Notes under the pieces: generated by a model
The model's database searches: none
Seen by the model: only the letters and a program-made list of their open reading frames with translations
Told to the model about the DNA's origin: nothing
Assembly: GCF_964022235.1 (NCBI RefSeq)
Contig: NZ_CAXHZL010000002.1
Location: 248,001 to 312,000 of the forward strand
Length of the DNA: 64,000 bases
Direction of reading: 5' to 3'
Source: Limimaricola sp964022235
GTDB lineage: Bacteria > Pseudomonadota > Alphaproteobacteria > Rhodobacterales > Rhodobacteraceae
Translations under genes and position numbers: made by a program
Shown: positions 20,609 through 28,430 of the stretch, one piece after another
How the letters are laid out: the number at the start of each line of letters is the position of its first letter
Position numbering within the stretch: the first letter of the stretch is position 1

Positions 20609-21793
20609 TCAACGGTCCAGATGGCCGCGCGTGGCGCGCAGGCCGCCGGGGTGGTTGCTCTCGCGCAGCACCCGGCTCAGCCCCGCCAGATCGGTGCGCA
20701 GCTCGGCCAGCATCTCCTGCCGCCCGGCGGAGATCTCTTCAAGGATACGCAGAAGCTGCACATCCATGTTGCGCAGCCGCATCCGCGTTTCGCTGTCATT
20801 GCCGCCTTCGGCCGCCCGGACCAGCGCCTCGTGCACCCGTTCCTGCCCCTCGGCGATGCGCTCCAGCGCCGCGCGTTCGGCTTCGGGGTCCATGCGCTCG
20901 GCAATCCGCGACAGCGTGTCGGTCAGCGTCGCGATCCGCGCCTCGCTCTCGCGCCGTGCCTCGCCGGTGGCGCCGATGGCCGTACTCAGCCCCTCCATTC
21001 GGGAGCCCAGATGTTCGACCATCTGTGCCAGAAGCCCGGTGTCGCCGCCCGGGCCGGCATGGTCCTCGCCCGACGCATAGCCGAGCCGGGTGATGGTCGA
21101 GAGCCATTCCTCGAGCTCGCGGTAGAACCGGTTCTGACCATGGGTGGCGAACAGCTCCAGAAGCCCGACCACGAGCGACCCCGCGAGGCCCAGAAGCGAG
21201 GAGGAGAAGGCCGTGCCCATGCCGCCGAGCTGCGTCTCGAGCCCTTGTTGCAGCCGCCCGAAGATCGCGGTGCCGCTTTCGCCCTCGGCGGGGTTGAGCG
21301 AGCGGATGGTCTCGACCAGCGCCGGCACGGTGGTGGCGAGGCCGTAGAAGGTGCCGAGCAGGCCGAGGAAGATCAGCGTGCTGGCGAGGTAGCGGGTGAT
21401 CTCGCGCTCTTCGTCGATGCGCTGGGCCACCGATTCGAGGATCGAGCGGGCGCTGTCGGGCGAAATGTGCCGCCGCAAACCACGCGAACGCAGGAGCGTG
21501 GCCAGCGGCAACAGCAGTCCCGGCGCGGGGCCGATGCCTTGCGGGTGGCGCGCAAAGGTTTCGATCCAGCCGACCGAGCGTATGAGCGCGATCACCTGCC
21601 AGAAACAGGCCAGCACACCCAGCACGAAAAAGGCCGAGATGGCGCTGTTGAGCCAGGGGTTCGACAGGAAGATCTCGCGCAGCACGCCCCAGCCCAGCAC
21701 CAGCCCGGCAGCGACCAGCCCCAGCGCCACCAGCATCGACAGGATCTGCCGGACCGGTTGAGAGAATTGCGGTTTCACCTCTGGCTGCCTCAT
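20609..21793 (-). CDS. MotA/TolQ/ExbB-like proton channel protein
   Basis: A 394-residue inner-membrane protein. Hydrophobic segments lie at about 15-37, 47-68, 132-155 and 190-214; the last two, STLIFLGLLGTFYGL and GMGTAFSSSLLGLAGSLVVGLLELF, match the conserved channel helices of the MotA/TolQ/ExbB family. The remaining ~170 residues are predicted cytoplasmic and helical, with repeated Glu/Arg-rich segments. It most likely forms a proton-conducting pentamer around the membrane helix of the next gene product. The start at 21793 gives MRQPEVKPQF; an upstream extension has no family similarity. ChaC lies about 100 bases upstream on the same strand. Confidence 0.85.
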   Translation of the reverse strand: MRQPEVKPQFSQPVRQILSMLVALGLVAAGLVLGWGVLREIFLSNPWLNSAISAFFVLGVLACFWQVIALIRSVGWIETFARHPQGIGPAPGLLLPLATLLRSRGLRRHISPDSARSILESVAQRIDEEREITRYLASTLIFLGLLGTFYGLATTVPALVETIRSLNPAEGESGTAIFGRLQQGLETQLGGMGTAFSSSLLGLAGSLVVGLLELFATHGQNRFYRELEEWLSTITRLGYASGEDHAGPGGDTGLLAQMVEHLGSRMEGLSTAIGATGEARRESEARIATLTDTLSRIAERMDPEAERAALERIAEGQERVHEALVRAAEGGNDSETRMRLRNMDVQLLRILEEISAGRQEMLAELRTDLAGLSRVLRESNHPGGLRATRGHLDR

Positions 21794-21899
21794 GCGGGGC
21801 CGTGTCCTCGTGGTTGTGGCCTGTGAACCATAGGGACCGCGAAGGCGGGAGGCCAATGGCCTTTCGCGGCGTGGACGCGCGCTGTGGCGGCGCCGCCTC

Positions 21900-22445
21900 T
21901 CAGAGACCCGATTTCAGCGCCCCGACCCGTGCGACCAGCCAGTCGAGATCGGGGTCGTGCACGCCCATCTCGCTCAGATGCGCGGCGGTGTTGAAAAGGT
22001 ATTCGTCGTTGGGCCCGCGTCCGCCCACCGCCCCCGCAATGCGCCGCGCCTGGGTTTCGAGGTCGAGCGCGACGTATTGCTCGTGGGTGGGGTCTATCAC
22101 ATAGGTCAACGCCTCGACCACGCGCCCATCGGCGAGCGCCAGCGGCTGATGCGTCTCGATATAGGCCGAGGAGACGAGCTCGCGCTCGCGCAGCATGGCG
22201 ATCACCGCCTCGGCCTCTTCTTCGGGGGCGTGCAGTGCCAGCCCGGTGCAGACCGAGCCCGGCGCTCGGTCGAGCGCCAGCACGAGGCCGGGCGTCTCCG
22301 GCGTGCCGCGGTGATGGATCGACGACATGCAAAAGCTGCGGTGCCAGTCGTCGAGGCGGGCCACCACCACCTCGCGCGGCGTGAAGCCCGGATTCCACAG
22401 AAGCGATCCGTAGCCGAAAACCCAAAGAGCGGTCTGGTCGGTCAT
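21900..22445 (-). CDS. ChaC-like gamma-glutamylcyclotransferase
   Basis: A 181-residue protein starting MTDQTALWVFGYGSLLWNPGF, which carries the YGSL motif of the gamma-glutamylcyclotransferase fold. The later ALHAPEEEAEAVIAMLRERE and DEYLFNTAAHLSEMGVHDPDL segments are typical of the ChaC group, which cleaves glutathione to 5-oxoproline and Cys-Gly in the cytosol. Two acidic candidates for the catalytic Glu are present in the central part. It is read divergently from the DUF2125 gene and precedes the ExbB-like gene by 106 bases, so it may be co-transcribed with that pair. Confidence 0.88.
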   Translation of the reverse strand: MTDQTALWVFGYGSLLWNPGFTPREVVVARLDDWHRSFCMSSIHHRGTPETPGLVLALDRAPGSVCTGLALHAPEEEAEAVIAMLRERELVSSAYIETHQPLALADGRVVEALTYVIDPTHEQYVALDLETQARRIAGAVGGRGPNDEYLFNTAAHLSEMGVHDPDLDWLVARVGALKSGL

Positions 22446-22509
22446 GCTGGCCCTCCTAGCTCGCCCCCTGTAAATACCCGATCCTGAGCGGGCGAAAGGG
22501 CCTAAATAC

Positions 22510-23478
22510 ATGCGATTCATCCTCATTCTCGTGGCACTTGTCGCACTGGCCTTCGGCGGCTGGTGGATCTGGGGCAGCCGCGCCGTCGACGCGCGGCTCG
22601 CGGATCTGACGCAGGAGCTGCGCACGGCGGGTTGGCAGGTCGATTACGCCACCGACGGCACGGGCGGCTTTCCCTACCGCTTCGATCTGGATCTGCGCGA
22701 TCTATCGCTGGTCTCGCCCAACGGCACCTTTGGCTGGCAGAGCCCGCGTCTCAGGGTGGTGGCGCAGAGCTATCAGCCGAACCGGCTGATCGTGGCAGCG
22801 GACGAGACGCACCGCGTTTCTATCCCCGGGCAGGACCTCGACATCACGGTGACCGGCCCGCGCGCCTCGGGCGCAGTCGAGATCGGCGAAACGCTGCCCC
22901 TGACCGAGTTCACCACGGAGGCCAGCGATCTGGCGGTCGCCTCGTCGCAAGGTTGGGAGACGCGCATCGCGACGCTGCTGGCGGCACTGCGCGAGGGCGC
23001 GTCGGTGAACGGCTATGACGCCTATGCCAAGGCGACCGGGATCGCCGTGCCAGAGGCGTGGCGCGGGGCGTGGGATCCCTCCGGGAACCTGCCCGCCGAA
23101 ATCACAGCGCTGACCTTTGATGCGGACCTCGGGCTTGACGCTCCGCTGACACTCTCGGGCGCCCCGGCCCGGATCGAGCGCATCGATCTGCGCGATCTGG
23201 CGCTCGACTGGGGCCCGGTGCGGGCACAGGGTCGCGGCACGCTGGAGGTTGGCCCCGACGGCGCGCCCGAAGGCGAGGTGGTGCTGGAGATCACCGGCTG
23301 GGACACGCTTTTGGATCTCGCGGCGCAGGCGGGCGTGCCACTTGCCGAATCCTCGCTGCTGCGCGGCGCGCTGGGCTCGATGGCCCAAGGCGAGGTGCTC
23401 ACCGCGCCGATCACCTTCGCGGGCGGGATGATGCGGCTCGGCTTCATCCCGCTCGGACCCGCGCCCTTGTTGCGTTAA
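22510..23478 (+). CDS. DUF2125 domain protein, membrane-anchored
   Basis: A 322-residue protein with an N-terminal membrane anchor or uncleaved signal (residues 2-22, ILILVALVALAFGGWWIWGS) followed by a beta-rich periplasmic part. Segments such as GWQVDYATDGTGGFPYRFDLDL and FGWQSPRLRVVAQSYQPNRLIV are characteristic of the alphaproteobacterial DUF2125 family, whose fold resembles lipid-transfer AsmA/LEA-like proteins; its function is not established. The ATG lies eight bases after a purine-rich stretch. Its stop codon shares the palindrome TTAA with the stop of the convergent extensin-like gene. Confidence 0.85.
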   Translation: MRFILILVALVALAFGGWWIWGSRAVDARLADLTQELRTAGWQVDYATDGTGGFPYRFDLDLRDLSLVSPNGTFGWQSPRLRVVAQSYQPNRLIVAADETHRVSIPGQDLDITVTGPRASGAVEIGETLPLTEFTTEASDLAVASSQGWETRIATLLAALREGASVNGYDAYAKATGIAVPEAWRGAWDPSGNLPAEITALTFDADLGLDAPLTLSGAPARIERIDLRDLALDWGPVRAQGRGTLEVGPDGAPEGEVVLEITGWDTLLDLAAQAGVPLAESSLLRGALGSMAQGEVLTAPITFAGGMMRLGFIPLGPAPLLR

Positions 23479-24434
23479 CGGCAGTAGGGGCTGCGGTTCG
23501 AGGCGGTGTCGAAGTGGAAATGGTCCCGGTGCGCCGCGTTGGCATCGGGCCCGAGCACGGTGCCAAAAGGACCGCAGGCAGCCTTGTGCAGATCGCGCAG
23601 CGCCGGTCCCGCGCCCCGGCTGTTCCAGTCCGACTGCACCGAGACCTGACGCCCGTCGCGCAGACCCAGCGCGGTGATGTCGATGGCGCGACCAAAGGCG
23701 TGCTCGGAGAGCTGCGCGCCCTGCTCGTTGTTGCGCGAGCGGCAGACATAGCTCCCGGCGGTGCGCAGCACGGCAAGGCCGCCACCGGTGGCCGAAAGAG
23801 CGGGTTTGGCCGATTGGCCGACCCATCCGGCCAAGGCGCGCGCCGTGTCGCAATTGACCACCGCCACGGGCAGGATCTTCACGCCGTGCACCGCCGTGAT
23901 GCGAACCGGGGCCTCGATGCCACAGGCGCCAGCCCCCGTCACCGGTGCGATGCGCGCGCCCTCGAGCCCCGGCACGCCGCACAAGGCCCCCGTCGTATCG
24001 GCGGGCGGCGGTGTGCGGGCAGCGGGGGCCGAGACAACCTGCGATCTGGCAATCGACGCGGCAACGGCGGCGGGGCGCTCTTCGGGGCGCGACGCGGTAG
24101 CGACCGCCTCGGGCGAGGCGCTGGCAATGATGGCGGGGACCGTTTCGGGCTCAGGGTCCGGTACGGAGGCTGAAGCGGCGGTCGAAGAGAGACGCGCGCG
24201 GGGCCGCGAGACGGTCGTCGGCTGGCCCGGCGCTGCTGCGACCTGCGCCATGGGTGCGGAGGCCTCTTTGGCGGGAGCCTCTGCCGCGACCTCGGCGGCA
24301 GCGGGGGCCTTTGACGTGGCTTCGGCGGCACGCCCGATCGGGCGGCTCGCGGTCTGAGGGGCCAGATCCTGCGCCGAAAGTGTCATCGGCCATGCCACGA
24401 GCAACGCGGCCAGCGGCCAGCCTGCCCGGCTCAT
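23475..24434 (-). CDS. Extensin-like family protein (LAS-type metallopeptidase signature)
   Basis: A 319-residue exported protein: signal peptide (residues ~1-21), a low-complexity Ala/Pro/Glu linker up to about residue 145, then an extensin-like C-terminal domain. That domain contains HxxxxxxD (H245-D252 in EHAFGRAID) and an HxH pair (H305, H307 in DHFHFD), the metal signature of LAS peptidases such as DD-/DL-carboxypeptidases. Four cysteines (ALCGV, GACGI, KAACG, SPYCR) may form disulfides. I therefore infer a periplasmic peptidoglycan hydrolase. It starts four bases inside the end of tyrC (ATGA overlap), although its function differs from that of its neighbours. Confidence 0.85.
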   Translation of the reverse strand: MSRAGWPLAALLVAWPMTLSAQDLAPQTASRPIGRAAEATSKAPAAAEVAAEAPAKEASAPMAQVAAAPGQPTTVSRPRARLSSTAASASVPDPEPETVPAIIASASPEAVATASRPEERPAAVAASIARSQVVSAPAARTPPPADTTGALCGVPGLEGARIAPVTGAGACGIEAPVRITAVHGVKILPVAVVNCDTARALAGWVGQSAKPALSATGGGLAVLRTAGSYVCRSRNNEQGAQLSEHAFGRAIDITALGLRDGRQVSVQSDWNSRGAGPALRDLHKAACGPFGTVLGPDANAAHRDHFHFDTASNRSPYCR

Positions 24435-25378
24435 CCTCGGTGCTCCGTCTTGTCGGTGCGCGACGCGCCACGGCCAAAGTCCGGCGCCGCCGTGTCCTGC
24501 CCCGCCTCGATGATGCCGCGGCGGATCGCGCGGGTGCGGGTGAAATAGTCGTGCAGGTGATCGCCGTCGCCGGTGCGGATCGCGCGTTGCAGGGCAAAGA
24601 GCTCCTCGGTGAAGCGACCAAGGATTTCAAGCGTCGCTTCCTTGTTGGTCAGGAACACGTCGCGCCACATGGTGGGGTCCGAGGCGGCGATGCGGGTGAA
24701 GTCGCGGAAACCGGCGGCGGAATACTTGATGACCTCGCTGTCGGTGACCCGGCGCAGGTCGTCGGCCACGCCGACCATCGTATAGGCGATGAGGTGCGGC
24801 GTGTGGCTCGTGACGGCGAGCACGAGGTCGTGGTGCTCGGCATCCATCACGTCGACATGCGCGCCCATCCCCTCCCACAGGGCCGACAGCCGCGCCGTGG
24901 CGGCCTCGTCGGTGTCGGGTGTGGCGGGCACGATCAGGCACCAGCGGTTGTCGAAGAGCTCAGCGAAGCCCGAACGCGGCCCCGAATGCTCGGTCCCCGC
25001 CAGCGGGTGCGCGGGGATGAAATGCACGCCTTCGGGGATGTGCGGCGCGACCGCCTCGATCACCGCCTTCTTGACCGAGCCCACGTCGGAGACAGTGGCG
25101 CCGGGCTTCAGCACCGGGGCGATCTCCTCGGCCACGGCGCCCATCGCGCCCACGGGCACGCAGAGCACCACGAGATCGGCACCTTCCGCCGCCTCGGCGG
25201 CGGTTTCGCAGACCCGGTCGACAAGACCGATCTCGGCCGCGATGGCGCGCGTCTCGGACGAGCGGGCGTGGCCCGTGATCTCGCCCGCGAGGCCCGCGCG
25301 CCGCATCGCATGCGCCATCGACGAGGCGATGAGACCGAGGCCGATCAGCGCGACGCGGTCGTAGACCGGCGCGCTCAT
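24431..25378 (-). CDS. tyrC: Prephenate/arogenate dehydrogenase
   Basis: A 315-residue enzyme with an N-terminal Rossmann domain (VALIGLGLIASSMAHAMR) and a C-terminal helical dimerisation domain. The substrate-binding histidine segment HPLAGTEHSGP and the SHTPHLIAYTMV segment are diagnostic of the TyrA family. It oxidatively decarboxylates prephenate or arogenate in tyrosine synthesis. No ACT or chorismate mutase domain is fused, so it is a cyclohexadienyl dehydrogenase of the TyrC type. The ATG overlaps the hisC stop (ATGA), so the two are translationally coupled. Confidence 0.92.
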   Translation of the reverse strand: MSAPVYDRVALIGLGLIASSMAHAMRRAGLAGEITGHARSSETRAIAAEIGLVDRVCETAAEAAEGADLVVLCVPVGAMGAVAEEIAPVLKPGATVSDVGSVKKAVIEAVAPHIPEGVHFIPAHPLAGTEHSGPRSGFAELFDNRWCLIVPATPDTDEAATARLSALWEGMGAHVDVMDAEHHDLVLAVTSHTPHLIAYTMVGVADDLRRVTDSEVIKYSAAGFRDFTRIAASDPTMWRDVFLTNKEATLEILGRFTEELFALQRAIRTGDGDHLHDYFTRTRAIRRGIIEAGQDTAAPDFGRGASRTDKTEHRG

Positions 25379-26454
25379 GCCGTGCCCTTGAAGCGGGTGA
25401 TGGCGTCGATCACGCGCGCGCAGCCCGCCTCGTCGCCCACGGTGATGCGCAAGCCTTCGGGAAAGCCGTAGCCGCCGACGCGCCGCACGAGGATGCCGTC
25501 CGCGCGCAGCGCCGCGTCGCAGGCCGCCGCCTCGGCTTCGTCGGCAAAGCGCGCCAGCACGTAGTTGGCGTGGCTTTCGTCGCAGGCGATGCCAAGGCCG
25601 AGGAGCTTGTCGCGCAGCCAGTCGCGCAGCCGCGCGTTCTCGGCCCGGCAATGCTCGGTGAAGCCCTCGTCGCGCAGCGCGGCTTCGGCCACGGTGAGCT
25701 GTGTGTTGGACAGGTTGAAGGGCTGGCGCACGCGGTTGAGCACGTCGATGATCGCGCGCGGTCCGTAGCCCCAGCCGATCCGCAGACCGCCAAGACCGTG
25801 GATCTTGGAGAAGGTGCGGGTCATCACGACGTTCTCACGGCTCTCCACCAGCTTGGCGCCGCCGTCGTAATCTTCGGTGAATTCGACATAGGCACCGTCC
25901 AGCACGAGGATCACCTGATCAGGGATGGCCTCGGCCAGACGGGCCACTTCGGCGATCGGGATCATCGTGCCGGTCGGGTTGCCGGGGTTGGTCAGATAGA
26001 TGATCCGCGTGGCGTCGGTGCAGGCGGCGAGGATCGCGTCGACATCGACCACGCGCTCGCGCTCGGCCACCTCGATCGGTGTCGCGCCTGCGGCGCGGGC
26101 GAGGATCGGATACATGGCAAAGCCGTGCTCGGTGTGGATCACCTCGTCACCGGGACCAGCGTAGCACTGGGCGAGGAATTGCAGCACCTCGTCCGAGCCG
26201 ACGCCGCAGATGATGCGGTCCGCGTCGAGGCCGTGGATCTCGGCGATGGCGTCACGCAGCTCGGCGTGGTCGGTCGAAGGGTAGCGGTGCAGCGTCGCGG
26301 CGGAGCGCTCAAGGGCGGCCAGCGCGCGGGTGCTGGTGCCGTAGGGGTTCTCGTTGGACGAGAGCTTCAGCGGGCTCGCATGGCCCTCGAGCCTGCTCTG
26401 TCCGCCCACGTAGAGGGCGATGTCCATGATGCCGGGCTGCGGGGTGATGGTCAT
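25375..26454 (-). CDS. hisC: Histidinol-phosphate / aromatic aminotransferase
   Basis: A 359-residue class I/II PLP enzyme. The Schiff-base lysine is in TRTFSKIHGLGGLRIGW, the Asn/Tyr cofactor contacts are in NPGNPTGT and DGAYVEF, and the first conserved block is LSSNENPYGTS. The start at 26454 is supported by AGAGGAG with eight bases spacing; an extra upstream ATG adds ten non-conserved residues. HisC makes histidinol phosphate, but because the gene is coupled to tyrC it may also transaminate prephenate or aromatic keto acids; hisC-tyrC operons with such a dual enzyme are known in other bacteria (for example Zymomonas). The dual role is an inference. Confidence 0.9.
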   Translation of the reverse strand: MTITPQPGIMDIALYVGGQSRLEGHASPLKLSSNENPYGTSTRALAALERSAATLHRYPSTDHAELRDAIAEIHGLDADRIICGVGSDEVLQFLAQCYAGPGDEVIHTEHGFAMYPILARAAGATPIEVAERERVVDVDAILAACTDATRIIYLTNPGNPTGTMIPIAEVARLAEAIPDQVILVLDGAYVEFTEDYDGGAKLVESRENVVMTRTFSKIHGLGGLRIGWGYGPRAIIDVLNRVRQPFNLSNTQLTVAEAALRDEGFTEHCRAENARLRDWLRDKLLGLGIACDESHANYVLARFADEAEAAACDAALRADGILVRRVGGYGFPEGLRITVGDEAGCARVIDAITRFKGTA

Positions 26455-26610
26455 TGTCTGCGCTCCTCTCGACCGGGTCTGCATAACGGGGGGCGAAGGT
26501 GGTTTCCAGCGTCATGCGCGGCCCCCGCCCCCGCCCGTCGGCGGCACGCCGCCGCAGACGCGCGAGGGGCCGTCTTGGGGATACGATCCCCGCAACGCCT
26601 TGCCCCGAAT

Positions 26611-26644
26611 GAACAAAGGGCCGCGCGGTGTCCCGCGCGGCCCC
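26611..26644 (-). terminator. Rho-independent terminator of rpsD
   Basis: A perfect 11-base stem (GGGCCGCGCGG with CCGCGCGGCCC, loop of four) is followed on the minus strand by TTTGTT; it sits 27 bases after the rpsD stop. Confidence 0.88.
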
Positions 26645-26670
26645 AGCCGTCCCTCGATCCGTTGTCCGGA

Positions 26671-27291
26671 TCAGTTCTTGGCGTAGAATTCGACGACGAG
26701 GTTGGGCTCCATCATCACCGGGTAGGGCACGTCGCCCAGCGCCGGGGTGCGCACGAAGGTCGCGGTCAGCTTGGAGTGGTCCACCTCGAGGTAGTCCGGC
26801 ACGTCGCGCTCGGGAAGCTGGATGGCCTCCAGGATCACGGCGAGCTGCTTGGACTTGTCGCGGACGGCGATGACGTCGCCTTCCTTGACGCGGTAGGAGG
26901 GGATGTTCACGCGCTTGCCGTTCACGGTCACGTGGCCGTGGTTCACGAACTGGCGGGCGGCGAAGACGGTCGGCACGAACTTGGCGCGGTAGACCACGGC
27001 GTCGAGGCGACGCTCGAGCAGGCCCACGAGGTTCTCACCGGTGTCGCCCTTGACGCGCTCGGCTTCGCCGTAGATGCGGCGGAACTGCTTCTCGGTCAGG
27101 TCGCCGTAGTAGCCCTTGAGCTTCTGCTTGGCGCGCAGCTGGATGCCGAAGTCCGACAGCTTCTGCTTGCGGCGCTGACCGTGCTGGCCGGGGCCGTATT
27201 CGCGGCGGTTCACCGGGGACTTCGGACGGCCCCAGATGTTCTCGCCCATGCGACGGTCGAGCTTGTACTTGGCAGAGGTGCGTTTGGTCAC
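26671..27291 (-). CDS. rpsD: 30S ribosomal protein S4
   Basis: A 206-residue S4, the primary 16S rRNA-binding protein of the 30S body. The N-terminal TKRTSAKYKLDRRMGENIWG, the PGQHGQRRKQKLSDFG segment and the S4 RNA-binding domain (RRLDAVVYRAKFVPTVFAARQFVNHGHVTVNG) are complete. The zinc-type cysteines of some S4 proteins are absent, as in most alphaproteobacteria. The start is GTG 27291 after AAGGAG with eight bases spacing. Here the gene is monocistronic, away from any ribosomal protein operon, with its own terminator. Confidence 0.98.
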   Translation of the reverse strand: MTKRTSAKYKLDRRMGENIWGRPKSPVNRREYGPGQHGQRRKQKLSDFGIQLRAKQKLKGYYGDLTEKQFRRIYGEAERVKGDTGENLVGLLERRLDAVVYRAKFVPTVFAARQFVNHGHVTVNGKRVNIPSYRVKEGDVIAVRDKSKQLAVILEAIQLPERDVPDYLEVDHSKLTATFVRTPALGDVPYPVMMEPNLVVEFYAKN

Positions 27292-27410
27292 TCTCTGATC
27301 TCCTTCTATCGGCCCTTTGGGGGCCATGGTTCGAAGGGCGTTGTCCTCTGGGACGACCTTGCAGCCGCCTCCCGACAGGGATCCCCTTGCGGGGTCCGCC
27401 AACACCAATG

Positions 27411-27436
27411 AAAACCCCGGGACGCGAGGACCCGGG
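27411..27436 (-). terminator. Terminator after the LpxR-like gene
   Basis: On the minus strand CCCGGG, a nine-base loop and CCCGGG are followed by G and TTTTC, 47 bases beyond the stop of the LpxR-like gene. The stem is short but GC-only. Confidence 0.65.
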
Positions 27437-27482
27437 ACGGGCGGCTTATACAGCGAGGCCCCGCGGAGTCAACCGCCCCGCC

Positions 27483-28367
27483 CTAGTAGCCGAATTCGAG
27501 TTTGAGCGAGCCCAGAACCTGCGCCTCGTGCTGGCCCTCGAACTCCTCGGACAACCATGTCAGCCCGTAGAACAGCCGCACCTGCGGCCCCGGCTGCCAG
27601 TGCAGACCGATCCGGGCGCGGCGGCGATCCTGCGCCTCGCGATCGGGCAGGAACACGCTGTCGCCCACCCATGCCGCGTCGGCCCCGGCGACGAGCGCGA
27701 GGCCGGTCGTCTCGGCCTCGATGCCGCGGTAGGGCTGGCCCGTCACCGGATCGCGCAGCCACAGGTCGCCATGCCCGATGTTGCCCCAGATCGCATCGAC
27801 GCCGACGCGCGTGATCTCCTCGGAGCCGGATTCACCGGCCAGAAAGGGGCGCAGCGTCAGGCCGGGGGTCATGTGCATGGGCAGGACCAACTCGCTTTGC
27901 GCATGCAGATGCAGCGCGTCGCCAAGCTGCCGGTCGATGCCACGCGGCAGATCGAAGCCGAGGATCTCGTGAGCGCGCTCCTGAAACGCCGCCACGCCGG
28001 TCGAGCGGCCGATGGCGATGATCTCGCCGCCAAAGCTGCCCTCTATCGGCCCGAACGACTGGTGCCCGAAGAGACCGAACGCCAACAGCCCCGCATAGGG
28101 CCGGTCGTCGCGCCCATCGCGAGTGCGGGCGGGGGCGATCACCTCCGTGCGAAACCGCAGTTCGGCAAGTGCGCCGGGCGCGGGCGGCGGCGCGCCGTCC
28201 CAGCCCTGCCCGCGCAGCATCGACAGCGCGAAGGAACCCGAGCGCCAGCGGTCGTGACCGTCGCCCGCATAGTCGTTGGAGAAGATCCGCCCCCAACCGA
28301 GCGTATCGGCCGAGGCCAAAACCGGACCGGCGAACCCGAAGGCCAGAGCAAGGACGAGCGCGCGCAT
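27483..28367 (-). CDS. LpxR-family lipid A deacylase-like outer membrane protein
   Basis: A 294-residue protein with a signal peptide (residues 1-20, cleavage near ASA) and a beta-barrel-like chain ending in Tyr preceded by alternating residues (QVLGSLKLEFGY), the usual end of outer membrane proteins. The segment RIFSNDYAGDGHDRWRSGSF has the Asn-Asp pair (N31, D32) and downstream Ser that form the calcium-dependent active site in LpxR, and the RPYAGLLAFGLFGHQSF segment supplies a candidate His. LpxR removes 3'-O-acyl chains from lipid A at the cell surface; activity here is inferred. Confidence 0.82.
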   Translation of the reverse strand: MRALVLALAFGFAGPVLASADTLGWGRIFSNDYAGDGHDRWRSGSFALSMLRGQGWDGAPPPAPGALAELRFRTEVIAPARTRDGRDDRPYAGLLAFGLFGHQSFGPIEGSFGGEIIAIGRSTGVAAFQERAHEILGFDLPRGIDRQLGDALHLHAQSELVLPMHMTPGLTLRPFLAGESGSEEITRVGVDAIWGNIGHGDLWLRDPVTGQPYRGIEAETTGLALVAGADAAWVGDSVFLPDREAQDRRRARIGLHWQPGPQVRLFYGLTWLSEEFEGQHEAQVLGSLKLEFGY

Positions 28368-28430
28368 ATCGGTCTCCGCTGGGGTGCCTCCGGTCTAGCC
28401 GCCCTCCTGCCCCGCGCGCCAGACCCGGCC

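Noticed and set aside
18407..21793. Zorya-type defence system
   Set aside because: The channel pair resembles ZorAB in design, but no ZorC, ZorD or ZorE genes are present, the coiled coil is on the other subunit, and the neighbours are core genes.
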